Source: Wansuia hejianensis (lineage in GTDB: Bacteria > Bacillota > Clostridia > Lachnospirales > Lachnospiraceae). Taken from it: a stretch of DNA of 64,000 bases. The notes beneath the pieces are model-generated. The model was not told the DNA's origin and did no database searches. It saw nothing but the letters and a program-made list of their open reading frames with translations. Shown piece after piece: positions 1-7,706 of this stretch. A program made the position numbers and the translations under genes. Location of the stretch: contig NZ_CP060635.1 in NCBI RefSeq assembly GCF_014337215.1, positions 323,501 through 387,500 of the forward strand. Direction: 5' to 3'. Numbering within the stretch: position 1 is the first letter of the stretch; each line of letters opens with the position of its first letter.

Positions 1-1
1 T

Positions 2-463
2 CCGCTGCCCGGACACTTTTTCGGTATGGTGGGCTATAGAACCCCGGATGGCGTCGTCTATCTGGCCGACTGCCTGTCCAGCAGACAGACCCTGGACAAA
101 TACCAGATCAGTTTTATCTATGACGTCGGTGCATACCTGGATACCCTTGAGAGGGTCAAGGCGTTGCGCGCAGTGATGTTTATTCCGGCTCACGCGGAGC
201 CGGCGGAAGACATCGCTCCGCTGGCACAGTACAACATCGGCAAGGTGTGGGAGATTGCGGATAAGATTGTTTCCCTCTGCGAAGAGCCCCTCTGCTTTGA
301 GAACCTGCTGCAAAAAGTATTTTCAGCATATGGACTGGCGATGGATTTTGAACAGTATGTGCTGGTGGGCAGCACCGTCCGTTCCTATCTGGCCTGGTTA
401 AAAGACAACGGACGTATCGAAGCCGTATTTGAGAAAAATATGCTTCTCTGGAAGAAGGCATAG
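2..463 (+). CDS. MBL-fold metallo-hydrolase, C-terminal part
   Basis: The reading frame is open from the first bases of the window, so the gene begins upstream and only its last ~153 codons are seen. The visible start reads PGHFFGMVGYRT followed by a GVVYLADCLSS segment. This is the pattern of a metallo-beta-lactamase fold, in which a PGHxxG histidine and a strand ending in D bind the metal pair. A later HAEP (about residue 60 here) could be the last ligand histidine. The remaining ~80 residues look like a helical C-terminal domain. The N-terminal HxHxDH motif lies outside the window, so substrate and class cannot be given. The gene ends five bases before the next start, so it is probably co-transcribed with it. 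Confidence 0.75.
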   Translation, partial: PLPGHFFGMVGYRTPDGVVYLADCLSSRQTLDKYQISFIYDVGAYLDTLERVKALRAVMFIPAHAEPAEDIAPLAQYNIGKVWEIADKIVSLCEEPLCFENLLQKVFSAYGLAMDFEQYVLVGSTVRSYLAWLKDNGRIEAVFEKNMLLWKKA

Positions 464-467
464 AACT

Positions 468-926
468 ATGAAGATCCGTGAATACAGAGCCTCAGACTGC
501 AGAAGCCTGGCAGAGCTCTTTTATAAAACAGTCCACACCGTCAACGCCAAAGATTACACAGAAGCACAGCTGGACGCCTGGGCGGGAGGAATGGTGGATT
601 TGGAACAATGGGACCGGTCATTTTCAGAACATTATACCTATGTGGCGGTGGAGAACGAGAGTATCGCAGGCTTTGGAGATATAGACGGGAGCGGGTATCT
701 GGACAGGCTGTATGTCCATCACAAATACCAGCGGCAGGGAATTGCAGCGGCTATCTGTGATAAACTGGAACAGGCGGTCCCGGGCGCCAGGATCACCACC
801 TGCGCTTCCATAACCGCAAGGCCCTTTTTTGAAAAAAGAGGATACAGGGTAATAAAAGAACAGCAGGTTGAAAGGGATGGGACATTCCTTACCAATTACC
901 TGATGGAAAAATACAAGAGCCAGTGA
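468..926 (+). CDS. GNAT family N-acetyltransferase
   Basis: A 152-residue protein with the GNAT fold, which transfers an acetyl group from acetyl-CoA to an amine; the substrate is unknown. Motif A is visible around residues 80-95 as RLYVHHKYQRQGIA, with the QRQGIA turn that binds the CoA pyrophosphate. A later ARPFFEKRGYRVI is the usual motif-B end. The start at 468 is preferred over an in-frame ATG at 429: it follows a GGAAGAAGG ribosome site and does not run into the upstream gene. Length is normal for single-domain GNATs. It probably forms a transcription unit with the metallo-hydrolase. Confidence 0.85.
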   Translation: MKIREYRASDCRSLAELFYKTVHTVNAKDYTEAQLDAWAGGMVDLEQWDRSFSEHYTYVAVENESIAGFGDIDGSGYLDRLYVHHKYQRQGIAAAICDKLEQAVPGARITTCASITARPFFEKRGYRVIKEQQVERDGTFLTNYLMEKYKSQ

Positions 927-1027
927 GAGGGAGAGAGGTTCCTTTTGCCGGCTTTTTTGTCTGACTGTCCGCAGTATGAGTAAGATTCAGAGACTTAGTG
1001 AATAATATTGAAAAGTCCCCGTCAAGA

Positions 1028-1056
1028 TTGCAAATAGCCACAGGGTATGATAAAAT
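1028..1056 (+). promoter_or_regulatory. promoter of the pyrE unit
   Basis: TTGCAA at 1028-1033, exactly 17 bases, then TAAAAT at 1051-1056: a good sigma-A type promoter about 60 bases upstream of the pyrE start. No PyrR attenuator-like structure is evident in the short leader. Confidence 0.55.
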
Positions 1057-1114
1057 TATGTGAAAATCTGGTATCACAGGGCCAGGAATGCCTTTCAATA
1101 AAGGAGAATGTAAG

Positions 1115-1810
1115 ATGGAAAGTTATAAAAGGGAATTTATCGAATTTATGGTGGAAAGTGACGTCCTGAAGTTTGGATCATTCACCCTCAAGAGCGGGAG
1201 AAAGTCCCCGTTTTTCATGAACGCAGGAGCTTATGTGACTGGTACACAGCTTCGCAGGCTGGGGACCTATTACGCGAAAGCGATCCATGATAATTACGGA
1301 CTGGATTTTGATGTGCTCTTCGGGCCCGCCTATAAGGGAATCCCCCTGTCAGTGGCGACCTCCATGGCGATCAGTGAGCTTTACGGGGCAGACGTCCGCT
1401 ACAGCGCCAACCGGAAAGAAGCAAAGGATCACGGCGATACAGGCATCCTTTTGGGCAGCGGCCTGAAGGACGGGGACAGGGTTGTGATCATCGAGGATGT
1501 GACCACCTCCGGCAAGTCTATCGAAGAGACCTTTCCGATCCTGAAAGCCCAGGGGAATGTGGAGATCAAAGGCCTGATGGTGTCTCTGAACCGTATGGAA
1601 CGTGGCAGAGGACAGGAAAGCGCGCTTCAGGAGATTCAGAAACAGTACGGATTTCCTGCGAATGCGATAGTGACCATGGCTGAGGTCATAGAATACCTGT
1701 ATAACCGTCCCTGCTGCGGCCGGGTAGTCATTGATGACGCGGTTAAAAAAGCAATTGATGAATATTATGAAGAATATGGCGCGGCGGGATTTCAGAAAGG
1801 GCTGCTGTGA
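1115..1810 (+). CDS. pyrE: orotate phosphoribosyltransferase
   Basis: Joins orotate to PRPP to make orotidine monophosphate, the fifth step of UMP synthesis in the cytoplasm. The 231 residues carry the PRPP-binding stretch VVIIEDVTTSGKSIEE (about residues 122-137), the type I phosphoribosyltransferase loop. LKSGRKSPFFMNAG near residue 20 is the PyrE N-terminal signature. The start at 1115 follows AAAGGAG with good spacing; an upstream ATG at 1088 has none. The other pyr genes are not in the window. The stop overlaps the GTG start of the VanZ-like gene by four bases, so the two are translationally coupled. Confidence 0.95.
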   Translation: MESYKREFIEFMVESDVLKFGSFTLKSGRKSPFFMNAGAYVTGTQLRRLGTYYAKAIHDNYGLDFDVLFGPAYKGIPLSVATSMAISELYGADVRYSANRKEAKDHGDTGILLGSGLKDGDRVVIIEDVTTSGKSIEETFPILKAQGNVEIKGLMVSLNRMERGRGQESALQEIQKQYGFPANAIVTMAEVIEYLYNRPCCGRVVIDDAVKKAIDEYYEEYGAAGFQKGLL

Positions 1811-2283
1811 GCAGAGAGGCGAAAAGGGTGATTCGGACAGCCGGCTGGGTGCTGTTCCTGATTTATCTGACTCTATTGATCTATTTGCTGTTTTTTTCCG
1901 AGAGCTACGGGCGGCAGGATTTTGCGGCGCGGCAATACCGCTATAATCTGCAGCCATTCCAGGAGATCCGCCGGTTTGCGGTCTACTGGAAAAACGTGGG
2001 ATTTCTGGCCGCATTTCTGAATCTTGGCGGCAATGTGCTGGGATTTATGCCCTTTGGGTTTCTTCTGCCGGTTCTGAGCGCCAGAATGCGGAGGGCTGTT
2101 ACGGTGGTTTTGCTGGGCTTCAGCGTGAGCCTGGCGGTAGAGACGATACAGCTGGTGACCAGAGTCGGTATTTTCGATGTGGATGACCTGATGCTGAACA
2201 CTTTGGGGGCCGCGCTGGGATATCTGGTGTTTGCGGTCTGCAACCGGGTGAGGAGAAAGATTTATTATGGCAAAAAAATATAA
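1807..2283 (+). CDS. VanZ-like family membrane protein
   Basis: A 158-residue protein with about four membrane segments (around residues 10-27, 62-80, 91-110 and 125-145). It has the VanZ-like pattern: a YRYNLQPFQEI stretch, then NLGGNVLGFMPFGFLLP, then ETIQLVTRVGIFDVDDLMLNTLGAALGY. VanZ itself raises teicoplanin resistance in enterococci, but most chromosomal members have no known role. This one lies 32 kb from the van operon and is coupled to pyrE, so no resistance role is claimed. The start is GTG inside the GTGA overlap with pyrE. Confidence 0.85.
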   Translation: MSREAKRVIRTAGWVLFLIYLTLLIYLLFFSESYGRQDFAARQYRYNLQPFQEIRRFAVYWKNVGFLAAFLNLGGNVLGFMPFGFLLPVLSARMRRAVTVVLLGFSVSLAVETIQLVTRVGIFDVDDLMLNTLGAALGYLVFAVCNRVRRKIYYGKKI

Positions 2284-2584
2284 GTATTCTTTTACCAGAG
2301 ATCATGAGGCAAAAGAGGGGCTGGAAGCGCTGGTGCTATCCGGCATCTCTTTTGCTGCTTTTATTGTGCTGGCGATTATTTCCTTCGCCTTTTCAGGAAA
2401 GGGCGGAGCCGTGCTGGGTGCGATAGGGCTGGTGGCCATGCTTCTGGCTGTGTACGGCTGTTACCTGGGGCTGAAAGGGCTGGCGGAGAAGAACACCGGA
2501 CACCGTTTTGCGGCGATCGGTACGATATTTGCGGGGGTCATGTCCATAATCTGGCTGGCCCTGTTTTTGGTAGGAGTGAAGTAA
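2267..2584 (+). CDS. small three-helix membrane protein, unknown function
   Basis: A 105-residue protein with a basic N-terminus (KKYKYSFTRDHEAKEG) and three hydrophobic segments near residues 24-44, 49-69 and 82-103, the last ending in LVGVK. Small proteins of this build are common beside HD hydrolases and VanZ genes in Lachnospiraceae and may belong to an uncharacterised DUF family; the family is not assigned. It overlaps the VanZ-like gene by 17 bases, and the HD gene starts one base after its stop, so it sits inside one operon. No catalytic motif is visible. Confidence 0.7.
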   Translation: MAKKYKYSFTRDHEAKEGLEALVLSGISFAAFIVLAIISFAFSGKGGAVLGAIGLVAMLLAVYGCYLGLKGLAEKNTGHRFAAIGTIFAGVMSIIWLALFLVGVK

Positions 2585-2585
2585 A

Positions 2586-3179
2586 ATGGACAGAGAACGA
2601 TTTGAAAAACAGAAAAATTTTATTCTGGAGATCGACAAAGAGAAGAGTATTTTCCGCCAGACACATCTGAGCGGAGGCGGGCGCAGAGAAAATGACGCGG
2701 AGCATGCCTGGCATATGGCGGTCATGGTTTACCTGCTGCAGGAATATGCTAACGAACCGATAGATATCGCCAGAACTATGATGATGGTGCTGACTCATGA
2801 TCTGGTGGAGATTGACGCCGGGGATACATATGCGTATGATGCGGCAGGAAAGGCTACGGAGCATGAGCGTGAGACGGCCGCGGCGGACAGGATCTTCGGG
2901 CTGCTGCCGGAGGATCAGGGCCGGCTGATGCGGGGCCTGTGGGAAGAGTTTGAGGCATATGAGACGCCGGAGGCCCGGTTTGCCCACACAATGGACAACT
3001 TTCAGCCGATGCTTCTGAATGATTCCAACGGAGGAGGAGACTGGAAAGCCCGGGGCATTAAACGGTCCCAGACGGAGAAGAGGAATGAAAAGACAGGAAC
3101 AGGTTCCAGGGAGATCTGGGAATATATGAAAACATTGCTGGACGCCAACGTGGCAAAAGGAAGTCTGAAGGATGAATAA
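2586..3179 (+). CDS. HD-domain hydrolase (YfbR/HDDC2-like)
   Basis: A 197-residue protein of the HD superfamily, resembling YfbR 5'-deoxynucleotidases and HDDC2. The metal-binding histidines and aspartates are visible as ENDAEHAWHMA (about residues 36-46) and LTHDLVEIDAGD (about 71-82); a later FAHTMDNFQPML supplies the family's C-terminal aspartate. These enzymes usually remove phosphate from deoxynucleoside monophosphates, so nucleotide clean-up is the likely role, in keeping with pyrE upstream. Substrate specificity is inferred from family only. The next gene starts within its last codons. Confidence 0.85.
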   Translation: MDRERFEKQKNFILEIDKEKSIFRQTHLSGGGRRENDAEHAWHMAVMVYLLQEYANEPIDIARTMMMVLTHDLVEIDAGDTYAYDAAGKATEHERETAAADRIFGLLPEDQGRLMRGLWEEFEAYETPEARFAHTMDNFQPMLLNDSNGGGDWKARGIKRSQTEKRNEKTGTGSREIWEYMKTLLDANVAKGSLKDE

Positions 3180-5289
3180 AACCGGACGGCCTTACGGCAA
3201 TGAGGACGACGGACATGGAAAGGATGAATTGCACATGACAGAAGAATTCGACGAATGGGAACGGTATGAGCTGGCTCTGGAACGGATCAGGCAGATCCCC
3301 ATGGACCGTTCGGTGCCGGTGGTCTATCAGGATTTTTTTGAGAAAGAGGCTTCTTTTATCATACAGATGAACGGCCTGCGGGTGAAGCTGGAGAGGGGCG
3401 AATACCGTGACGCCTGCCTGTCAGAGCTGGAATTGATGAACCATGGACTCTATGCCGACATTCTGCCGGAGAATTATGAGACGTGTTATGGGAATCCGGC
3501 GTATGCTGCCGCTATGTTCGGAGAGGAATACGGGCGGCTGCTGAGCTTTCTGTATGCAGAGCTTCGGGGGCTGATTGTCTTTGCTTATGAGGACAGGCTC
3601 TGGGATATGCTGACGTCCATGGAGCTGTTTTTGGAATGCTATCACATGTTTGAGGAAGAAGAACTTCCCGGGGTTCAGGCTCTCAGGTCGGCTATTTACT
3701 GGTATGTGAGTGATTACAGCCAGGAGATGATGGAATACCGCGTCAGGGAAATGGTAGATCCCTCTCTCAGTTTTGCGGCAGACCTGATTATGAAGGAAGA
3801 TTTATCGGACGTCCGGTATCTCTACCGCTTTGGTGAATATATCACGGAAAATGAAAGAAAGACGGCGGAATTCCTCAATTCGCTGTCCCAGGAGGAGATT
3901 GGGGCGATGGCCCGCACCTTTACGGAGGGTTACCGGATGGGGTTCGTGAACGGCGGCAAAGATCTGAGCAAAAAGAAGACGGTCAATATTCGTTATTGCC
4001 TGGGCTTTGAACGAATAATCCGTGAGGCAGTGAAACAATTTGCGGAAATGGGGCTGAGGCCGGTGATCTACCGGGCGGCCAGCCACTCTGTCAACAAAAG
4101 GCAGCATCTGCGCATCGGGTATTATGGGGCGGTCCCCAATCAACAATTTGATTACGATCACAAGAATGACGCGGCCATTTACCTGGATGAAAAGCTGGTC
4201 TCCAGAAAGCTTCAGGCTATGCAGCTGGCTTTTGAAAAATACAGGGAACAGGCCAACGCCCATGCCGGACCGGCCTGCATGGATGTGTTCGGGGAAACCC
4301 CTTTCATTCCGGAAAACAAGCGTGCGGCCTGCCAGCTCTCAGAAGATCAGCAGAGACTACAGGTGCGGTATGACAGTGAGTCGGGGCAGATTACCAACCG
4401 GTATATCATCGGGGAAGAGAGGAGCTTTACGATCATTGCCTATCCGGTTCCGGAGATAGGGTCTGGCTATGAAGAAATTTTCCGTGAGGTTGTAAAAATT
4501 AATACTCTGGATAACAGAAAATATCAGAAGATTCAACAGAAGCTCATCGACGCTCTTGACGAAGGAAGCAGTGTCCGCATACGGGGAATGGACGGCAATG
4601 AGACCGATCTGACCGTTCAGCTGCATACTCTCGGCAATCCGGCAAAGGAGACGAATTTTGAGAATTGCCTGGCGGATGTCAATATCCCTGTGGGAGAGGT
4701 GTTCACGTCCCCGATTCTGAAAGGGACCGGCGGAGTCCTGCATGTGAAGCAGGTGTATCTGGAGGAGTTCCGGTATCTGGATTTGAAGATCACTGTGGAA
4801 GACGGAATGATCCGTGGCTATACCTGTTCTAATTTTGAAAAGGAAGAAGATAACCGCAGATATATAGAGGAAAATATCCTGTTTCACCATGACAGCCTTC
4901 CTATGGGGGAATTTGCCATAGGGACCAATACGGCAGCTTACCGGATGGCCAGGGACTATCAGATTGCGGACAAGCTGCCGATTCTGATCGCTGAGAAGAT
5001 GGGGCCGCATTTTGCCTTCGGAGATACCTGTTACAGCTGGCAGGAGGAGACGAAAGTCTATAACCCCGACGGAAAAGAGATTGTCGCCAGGGATAATGAG
5101 CGTTCTCTCCTGAGAAAGACAGACGTGAGCCAGGCGTATTTCGGATGTCATACCGACATCACGATCCCCTATGAAGAGCTGGGCAGCATCCGGGTTGTGA
5201 GGGAAGACGGTACGGAAGTCTCTCTGATTGAAAACGGCCGTTTTGTGCTTCCGGGGACGGAAGAACTGAATGAACCCCTGAATCGGTGA
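3172..5289 (+). CDS. M29-type aminopeptidase with long N-terminal extension
   Basis: A 705-residue protein. Its C-terminal ~400 residues match the M29 (AmpS/thermophilic) aminopeptidases, which remove N-terminal amino acids using two metal ions. The expected ligands can be placed: E509 (VGEVFTSP), E580 (PMGEFAIGTNT), H613 (EKMGPHFAFGD), Y621, then H660 and D662 (HTDITIP). Their spacing is close to that of known M29 enzymes. The first ~290 residues are an acidic, helix-rich region with no recognised motif; the usual family length is about 410. The start overlaps the HD gene; an ATG at 3235 is an alternative. It is probably cytoplasmic, as no signal peptide is seen. Confidence 0.8.
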   Translation: MNKTGRPYGNEDDGHGKDELHMTEEFDEWERYELALERIRQIPMDRSVPVVYQDFFEKEASFIIQMNGLRVKLERGEYRDACLSELELMNHGLYADILPENYETCYGNPAYAAAMFGEEYGRLLSFLYAELRGLIVFAYEDRLWDMLTSMELFLECYHMFEEEELPGVQALRSAIYWYVSDYSQEMMEYRVREMVDPSLSFAADLIMKEDLSDVRYLYRFGEYITENERKTAEFLNSLSQEEIGAMARTFTEGYRMGFVNGGKDLSKKKTVNIRYCLGFERIIREAVKQFAEMGLRPVIYRAASHSVNKRQHLRIGYYGAVPNQQFDYDHKNDAAIYLDEKLVSRKLQAMQLAFEKYREQANAHAGPACMDVFGETPFIPENKRAACQLSEDQQRLQVRYDSESGQITNRYIIGEERSFTIIAYPVPEIGSGYEEIFREVVKINTLDNRKYQKIQQKLIDALDEGSSVRIRGMDGNETDLTVQLHTLGNPAKETNFENCLADVNIPVGEVFTSPILKGTGGVLHVKQVYLEEFRYLDLKITVEDGMIRGYTCSNFEKEEDNRRYIEENILFHHDSLPMGEFAIGTNTAAYRMARDYQIADKLPILIAEKMGPHFAFGDTCYSWQEETKVYNPDGKEIVARDNERSLLRKTDVSQAYFGCHTDITIPYEELGSIRVVREDGTEVSLIENGRFVLPGTEELNEPLNR

Positions 5290-5387
5290 AGAAGGACGCT
5301 GCGAAGACGCGGCCGGAGCAGCCTGCGGGCATTAACGGCGCCTCAGGCGGACAGTAACCGGAGGCGGGACAGAAAAAAATAAACAGG

Positions 5388-5457
5388 TTGACAATGACTT
5401 CATAGGTTAGTAAAATAACTTATAAGCAATGGTTAATTAATAAATGTAACTTATAAG
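5388..5457 (+). promoter_or_regulatory. purE operon promoter with paired direct repeats
   Basis: TTGACA (5388-5393), 17 bases, TAAAAT (5411-5416) is a near-consensus promoter. From the minus-10 onward the 11-base word TAACTTATAAG occurs twice, at 5416-5426 and 5447-5457, 31 bases apart (three helical turns), in a very AT-rich leader. Such spacing suits a repressor binding one DNA face, but no regulator is identified. No purine riboswitch core is present. Confidence 0.6.
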
Positions 5458-5491
5458 TATAACTAATGAGTATTGAAAAGGAGAGACGATT

Positions 5492-5998
5492 ATGGCAAAA
5501 GTGGGAATTGTAATGGGAAGCGACTCTGACATGCCGGTTATGGCTAAGGCGGCAGATATGCTTGAGAAATTCGGCATTGAATATGAGATGACAATTATCT
5601 CAGCGCACAGGGAGCCGGACGTATTTTTTGAATATGCGAAGACGGCGGAGGATAAAGGATTCAAAGTAATCATAGCGGGAGCCGGCATGGCGGCGCATCT
5701 GCCGGGCATGTGCGCGGCTATTTTTCCGATGCCTGTCATCGGTATCCCCATGCACACAACATCGCTGGGAGGCCGTGATTCTCTGTATTCCATCGTTCAG
5801 ATGCCTTCCGGAATTCCGGTTGCTACTGTCGCCATTAACGGGGGAGCCAATGCGGGCATTCTGGCGGCCAAGATCCTGGCTGCTTCAGATCCGGAGCTGC
5901 TTGCGAAGGTAAAAGCCTATGCGGCTGAACTGAAGGACCAGGTGGTGGCTAAGGACGCCAAGCTGCAGGAAGTCGGATATAAAAACTACACAAAATAA
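5492..5998 (+). CDS. purE: N5-carboxyaminoimidazole ribonucleotide mutase
   Basis: Converts N5-CAIR to CAIR in purine synthesis. The 168-residue class I PurE begins KVGIVMGSDSDMPVM, the nucleotide-binding loop, and has SAHREPD (about residues 43-49), whose histidine is the catalytic base, and AGAGMAAHLPG (about 64-74). GGRDSLYSIVQMPSGIPVATVAI completes the signature. It is the first gene of a four-gene operon (purE-M-N-D) with 12, 20 (to the preferred purN start) and 26-base gaps. The start follows AAAGGAGAG with good spacing. Confidence 0.96.
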   Translation: MAKVGIVMGSDSDMPVMAKAADMLEKFGIEYEMTIISAHREPDVFFEYAKTAEDKGFKVIIAGAGMAAHLPGMCAAIFPMPVIGIPMHTTSLGGRDSLYSIVQMPSGIPVATVAINGGANAGILAAKILAASDPELLAKVKAYAAELKDQVVAKDAKLQEVGYKNYTK

Positions 5999-6010
5999 AC
6001 GGAGGTCACT

Positions 6011-7036
6011 ATGGACTATAAAAACGCAGGTGTGGATATAGAAGCCGGATATAAATCAGTAGAGCTTATGAAGGAGCACATCAGGAAAACGGTGCGTCCG
6101 GAGATGCTGGGAGGTATCGGCGGATTTTCAGGCGCCTTCTCCATGGAGAAGTTTAAAGACATGGAAAAGCCCACACTGGTGTCCGGGACAGATGGCGTCG
6201 GCACCAAGCTGAAGCTGGCATTTCTCATGGACCGGCATGATACGGTCGGCATTGATTGTGTGGCCATGTGTGTGAATGACATCGCTTGCGCGGGCGGGGA
6301 GCCTCTGTTTTTCCTGGATTATATTGCGTGCGGCCGTAATACGCCGGAAAAGATCGCGGAGATCGTGAAGGGAGTTGCGGAGGGTTGCTGCCAGGCAGGA
6401 GCGGCGCTGATCGGCGGAGAGACGGCTGAGATGCCTGGATTTTATCCGGAGGACGAATATGACCTGGCCGGGTTTGCCGTGGGCGTAGTGGATGAAAAAG
6501 ACCTGATTACCGGCAGGGACCTGAGCGCAGGAGACGTGCTGATCGGCCTGGCTTCTTCAGGAGTACACAGCAATGGATTTTCCCTGGTGCGCAAGATCTT
6601 TGATATGACAAGAGAGTCTCTCGATACTTATTATGAAGAGCTGGGAACTACGCTGGGAGACGCGCTGATCGCTCCGACAAAGATATATGTAAAAGCGCTG
6701 AAGAGTGTGAAGGATTCCGGGGTGACCGTTAAGGGCTGCAGCCATATCACGGGAGGCGGGTTCTATGAGAACGTTCCGAGAATGCTGAAGGACGGCGTTT
6801 TTGCCGTGATCACGAAGGACAGCTATCCGGTGCCGCCGATCTTCCGCATGATGGCGGAAAAGGGCCAGGTGGAAGAGAAGATGATGTATAATACCTATAA
6901 CATGGGCATTGGAATGATTTTGGCGGTGAATCCAGAGGACGTCGATACCGCGATGAAAGCGATCCGGTCGGCCGGGGAAGCTCCTTATGTGATCGGGCAC
7001 ATCGAGACCGGTGAGAAGGGCGTTCAGCTGGTATAA
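6011..7036 (+). CDS. purM: phosphoribosylformylglycinamidine cyclo-ligase (AIR synthetase)
   Basis: Closes FGAM to AIR with ATP in de novo purine synthesis. The 341-residue length is standard. Visible family blocks are DYKNAGVDIEAG at the N-terminus, SGTDGVGTKLKLA (about residues 58-70), DCVAMCVNDIACAGGEPLF (about 81-99), GGETAEMPGFY (about 135-145) and the GLASSGVHSNGFSLVRKI block near residue 179. It follows purE with a CGGAGG ribosome site and precedes purN, forming consecutive pathway functions. Confidence 0.96.
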   Translation: MDYKNAGVDIEAGYKSVELMKEHIRKTVRPEMLGGIGGFSGAFSMEKFKDMEKPTLVSGTDGVGTKLKLAFLMDRHDTVGIDCVAMCVNDIACAGGEPLFFLDYIACGRNTPEKIAEIVKGVAEGCCQAGAALIGGETAEMPGFYPEDEYDLAGFAVGVVDEKDLITGRDLSAGDVLIGLASSGVHSNGFSLVRKIFDMTRESLDTYYEELGTTLGDALIAPTKIYVKALKSVKDSGVTVKGCSHITGGGFYENVPRMLKDGVFAVITKDSYPVPPIFRMMAEKGQVEEKMMYNTYNMGIGMILAVNPEDVDTAMKAIRSAGEAPYVIGHIETGEKGVQLV

Positions 7037-7056
7037 GGAACAGCATGGAGGATAAT

Positions 7057-7680
7057 ATGTTAAAGATGGCGGTACTCGTATCCGGAGGCGGCACCAATCT
7101 GCAGGCCATCCTGGATGCGATGGATAATGGCATAATTACCAACGCGGAAATTTCAGCGGTGATCAGTAATAATCCCGGAGCCTATGCCCTGAAGCGGGCG
7201 GAGGCCAGAGGGATAGACGCAGTGTGCATTTCACCGAAGAGCTTTGAGAACCGGGAAGCGTTTAACGAAGCGCTTCTGGCCAAGATCCAGTCTTATGGTG
7301 TGGATCTGGTAGTGCTGGCAGGCTGTCTGGTGGTGATTCCCAAGATCATGGTAGACGCGTATCCGAACCGGATCATCAACATCCATCCGGCGCTGATTCC
7401 GGCCTTTTGTGGGACCGGATATTATGGGCTGAAGGTCCATGAGGCGGCGTTGGAGCGGGGAGTGAAGATCACGGGAGCTACGGTTCATTTTGTGGATGCG
7501 GGAACTGATACCGGGCCGATCATCCTGCAGAAGGCTGTGGAGATCCGGGAGGATGATACGCCGGAGATCCTGCAGCGGAGAGTGATGGAAGAAGCTGAAT
7601 GGGTCATCATGCCGAAGGCGATTGACCTGATCGCCAACGGCCGGGTGACAGTGAAGGACGGCCGGGTACATATCAGCTGA
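7057..7680 (+). CDS. purN: phosphoribosylglycinamide formyltransferase
   Basis: Transfers a formyl group from 10-formyl-THF to GAR in purine synthesis. The 207-residue protein has the N-terminal VLVSGGGTNLQAI phosphate loop, the NIHPALIPAF catalytic block (Asn and His of the formyl-transfer site, about residues 106-115) and TGATVHFVDAGTDTGPII (about 137-154) with the catalytic aspartate. The ATG at 7057 is chosen because GGAGG lies five bases upstream; an ATG at 7045 overlaps that site. It lies between purM and purD. Confidence 0.95.
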   Translation: MLKMAVLVSGGGTNLQAILDAMDNGIITNAEISAVISNNPGAYALKRAEARGIDAVCISPKSFENREAFNEALLAKIQSYGVDLVVLAGCLVVIPKIMVDAYPNRIINIHPALIPAFCGTGYYGLKVHEAALERGVKITGATVHFVDAGTDTGPIILQKAVEIREDDTPEILQRRVMEEAEWVIMPKAIDLIANGRVTVKDGRVHIS

Positions 7681-7706
7681 CGGCAGATAGAGGAGGAAAG
7701 GGACCA

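Noticed and set aside
1807..2283. VanZ-like gene as part of the glycopeptide resistance system
   Set aside because: It is 32 kb from the vanG operon, coupled to pyrE, and VanZ-like proteins are widespread without resistance roles.
5290..5491. Purine riboswitch upstream of purE
   Set aside because: The leader lacks the conserved three-way-junction sequences and is very AT-rich with direct repeats instead.
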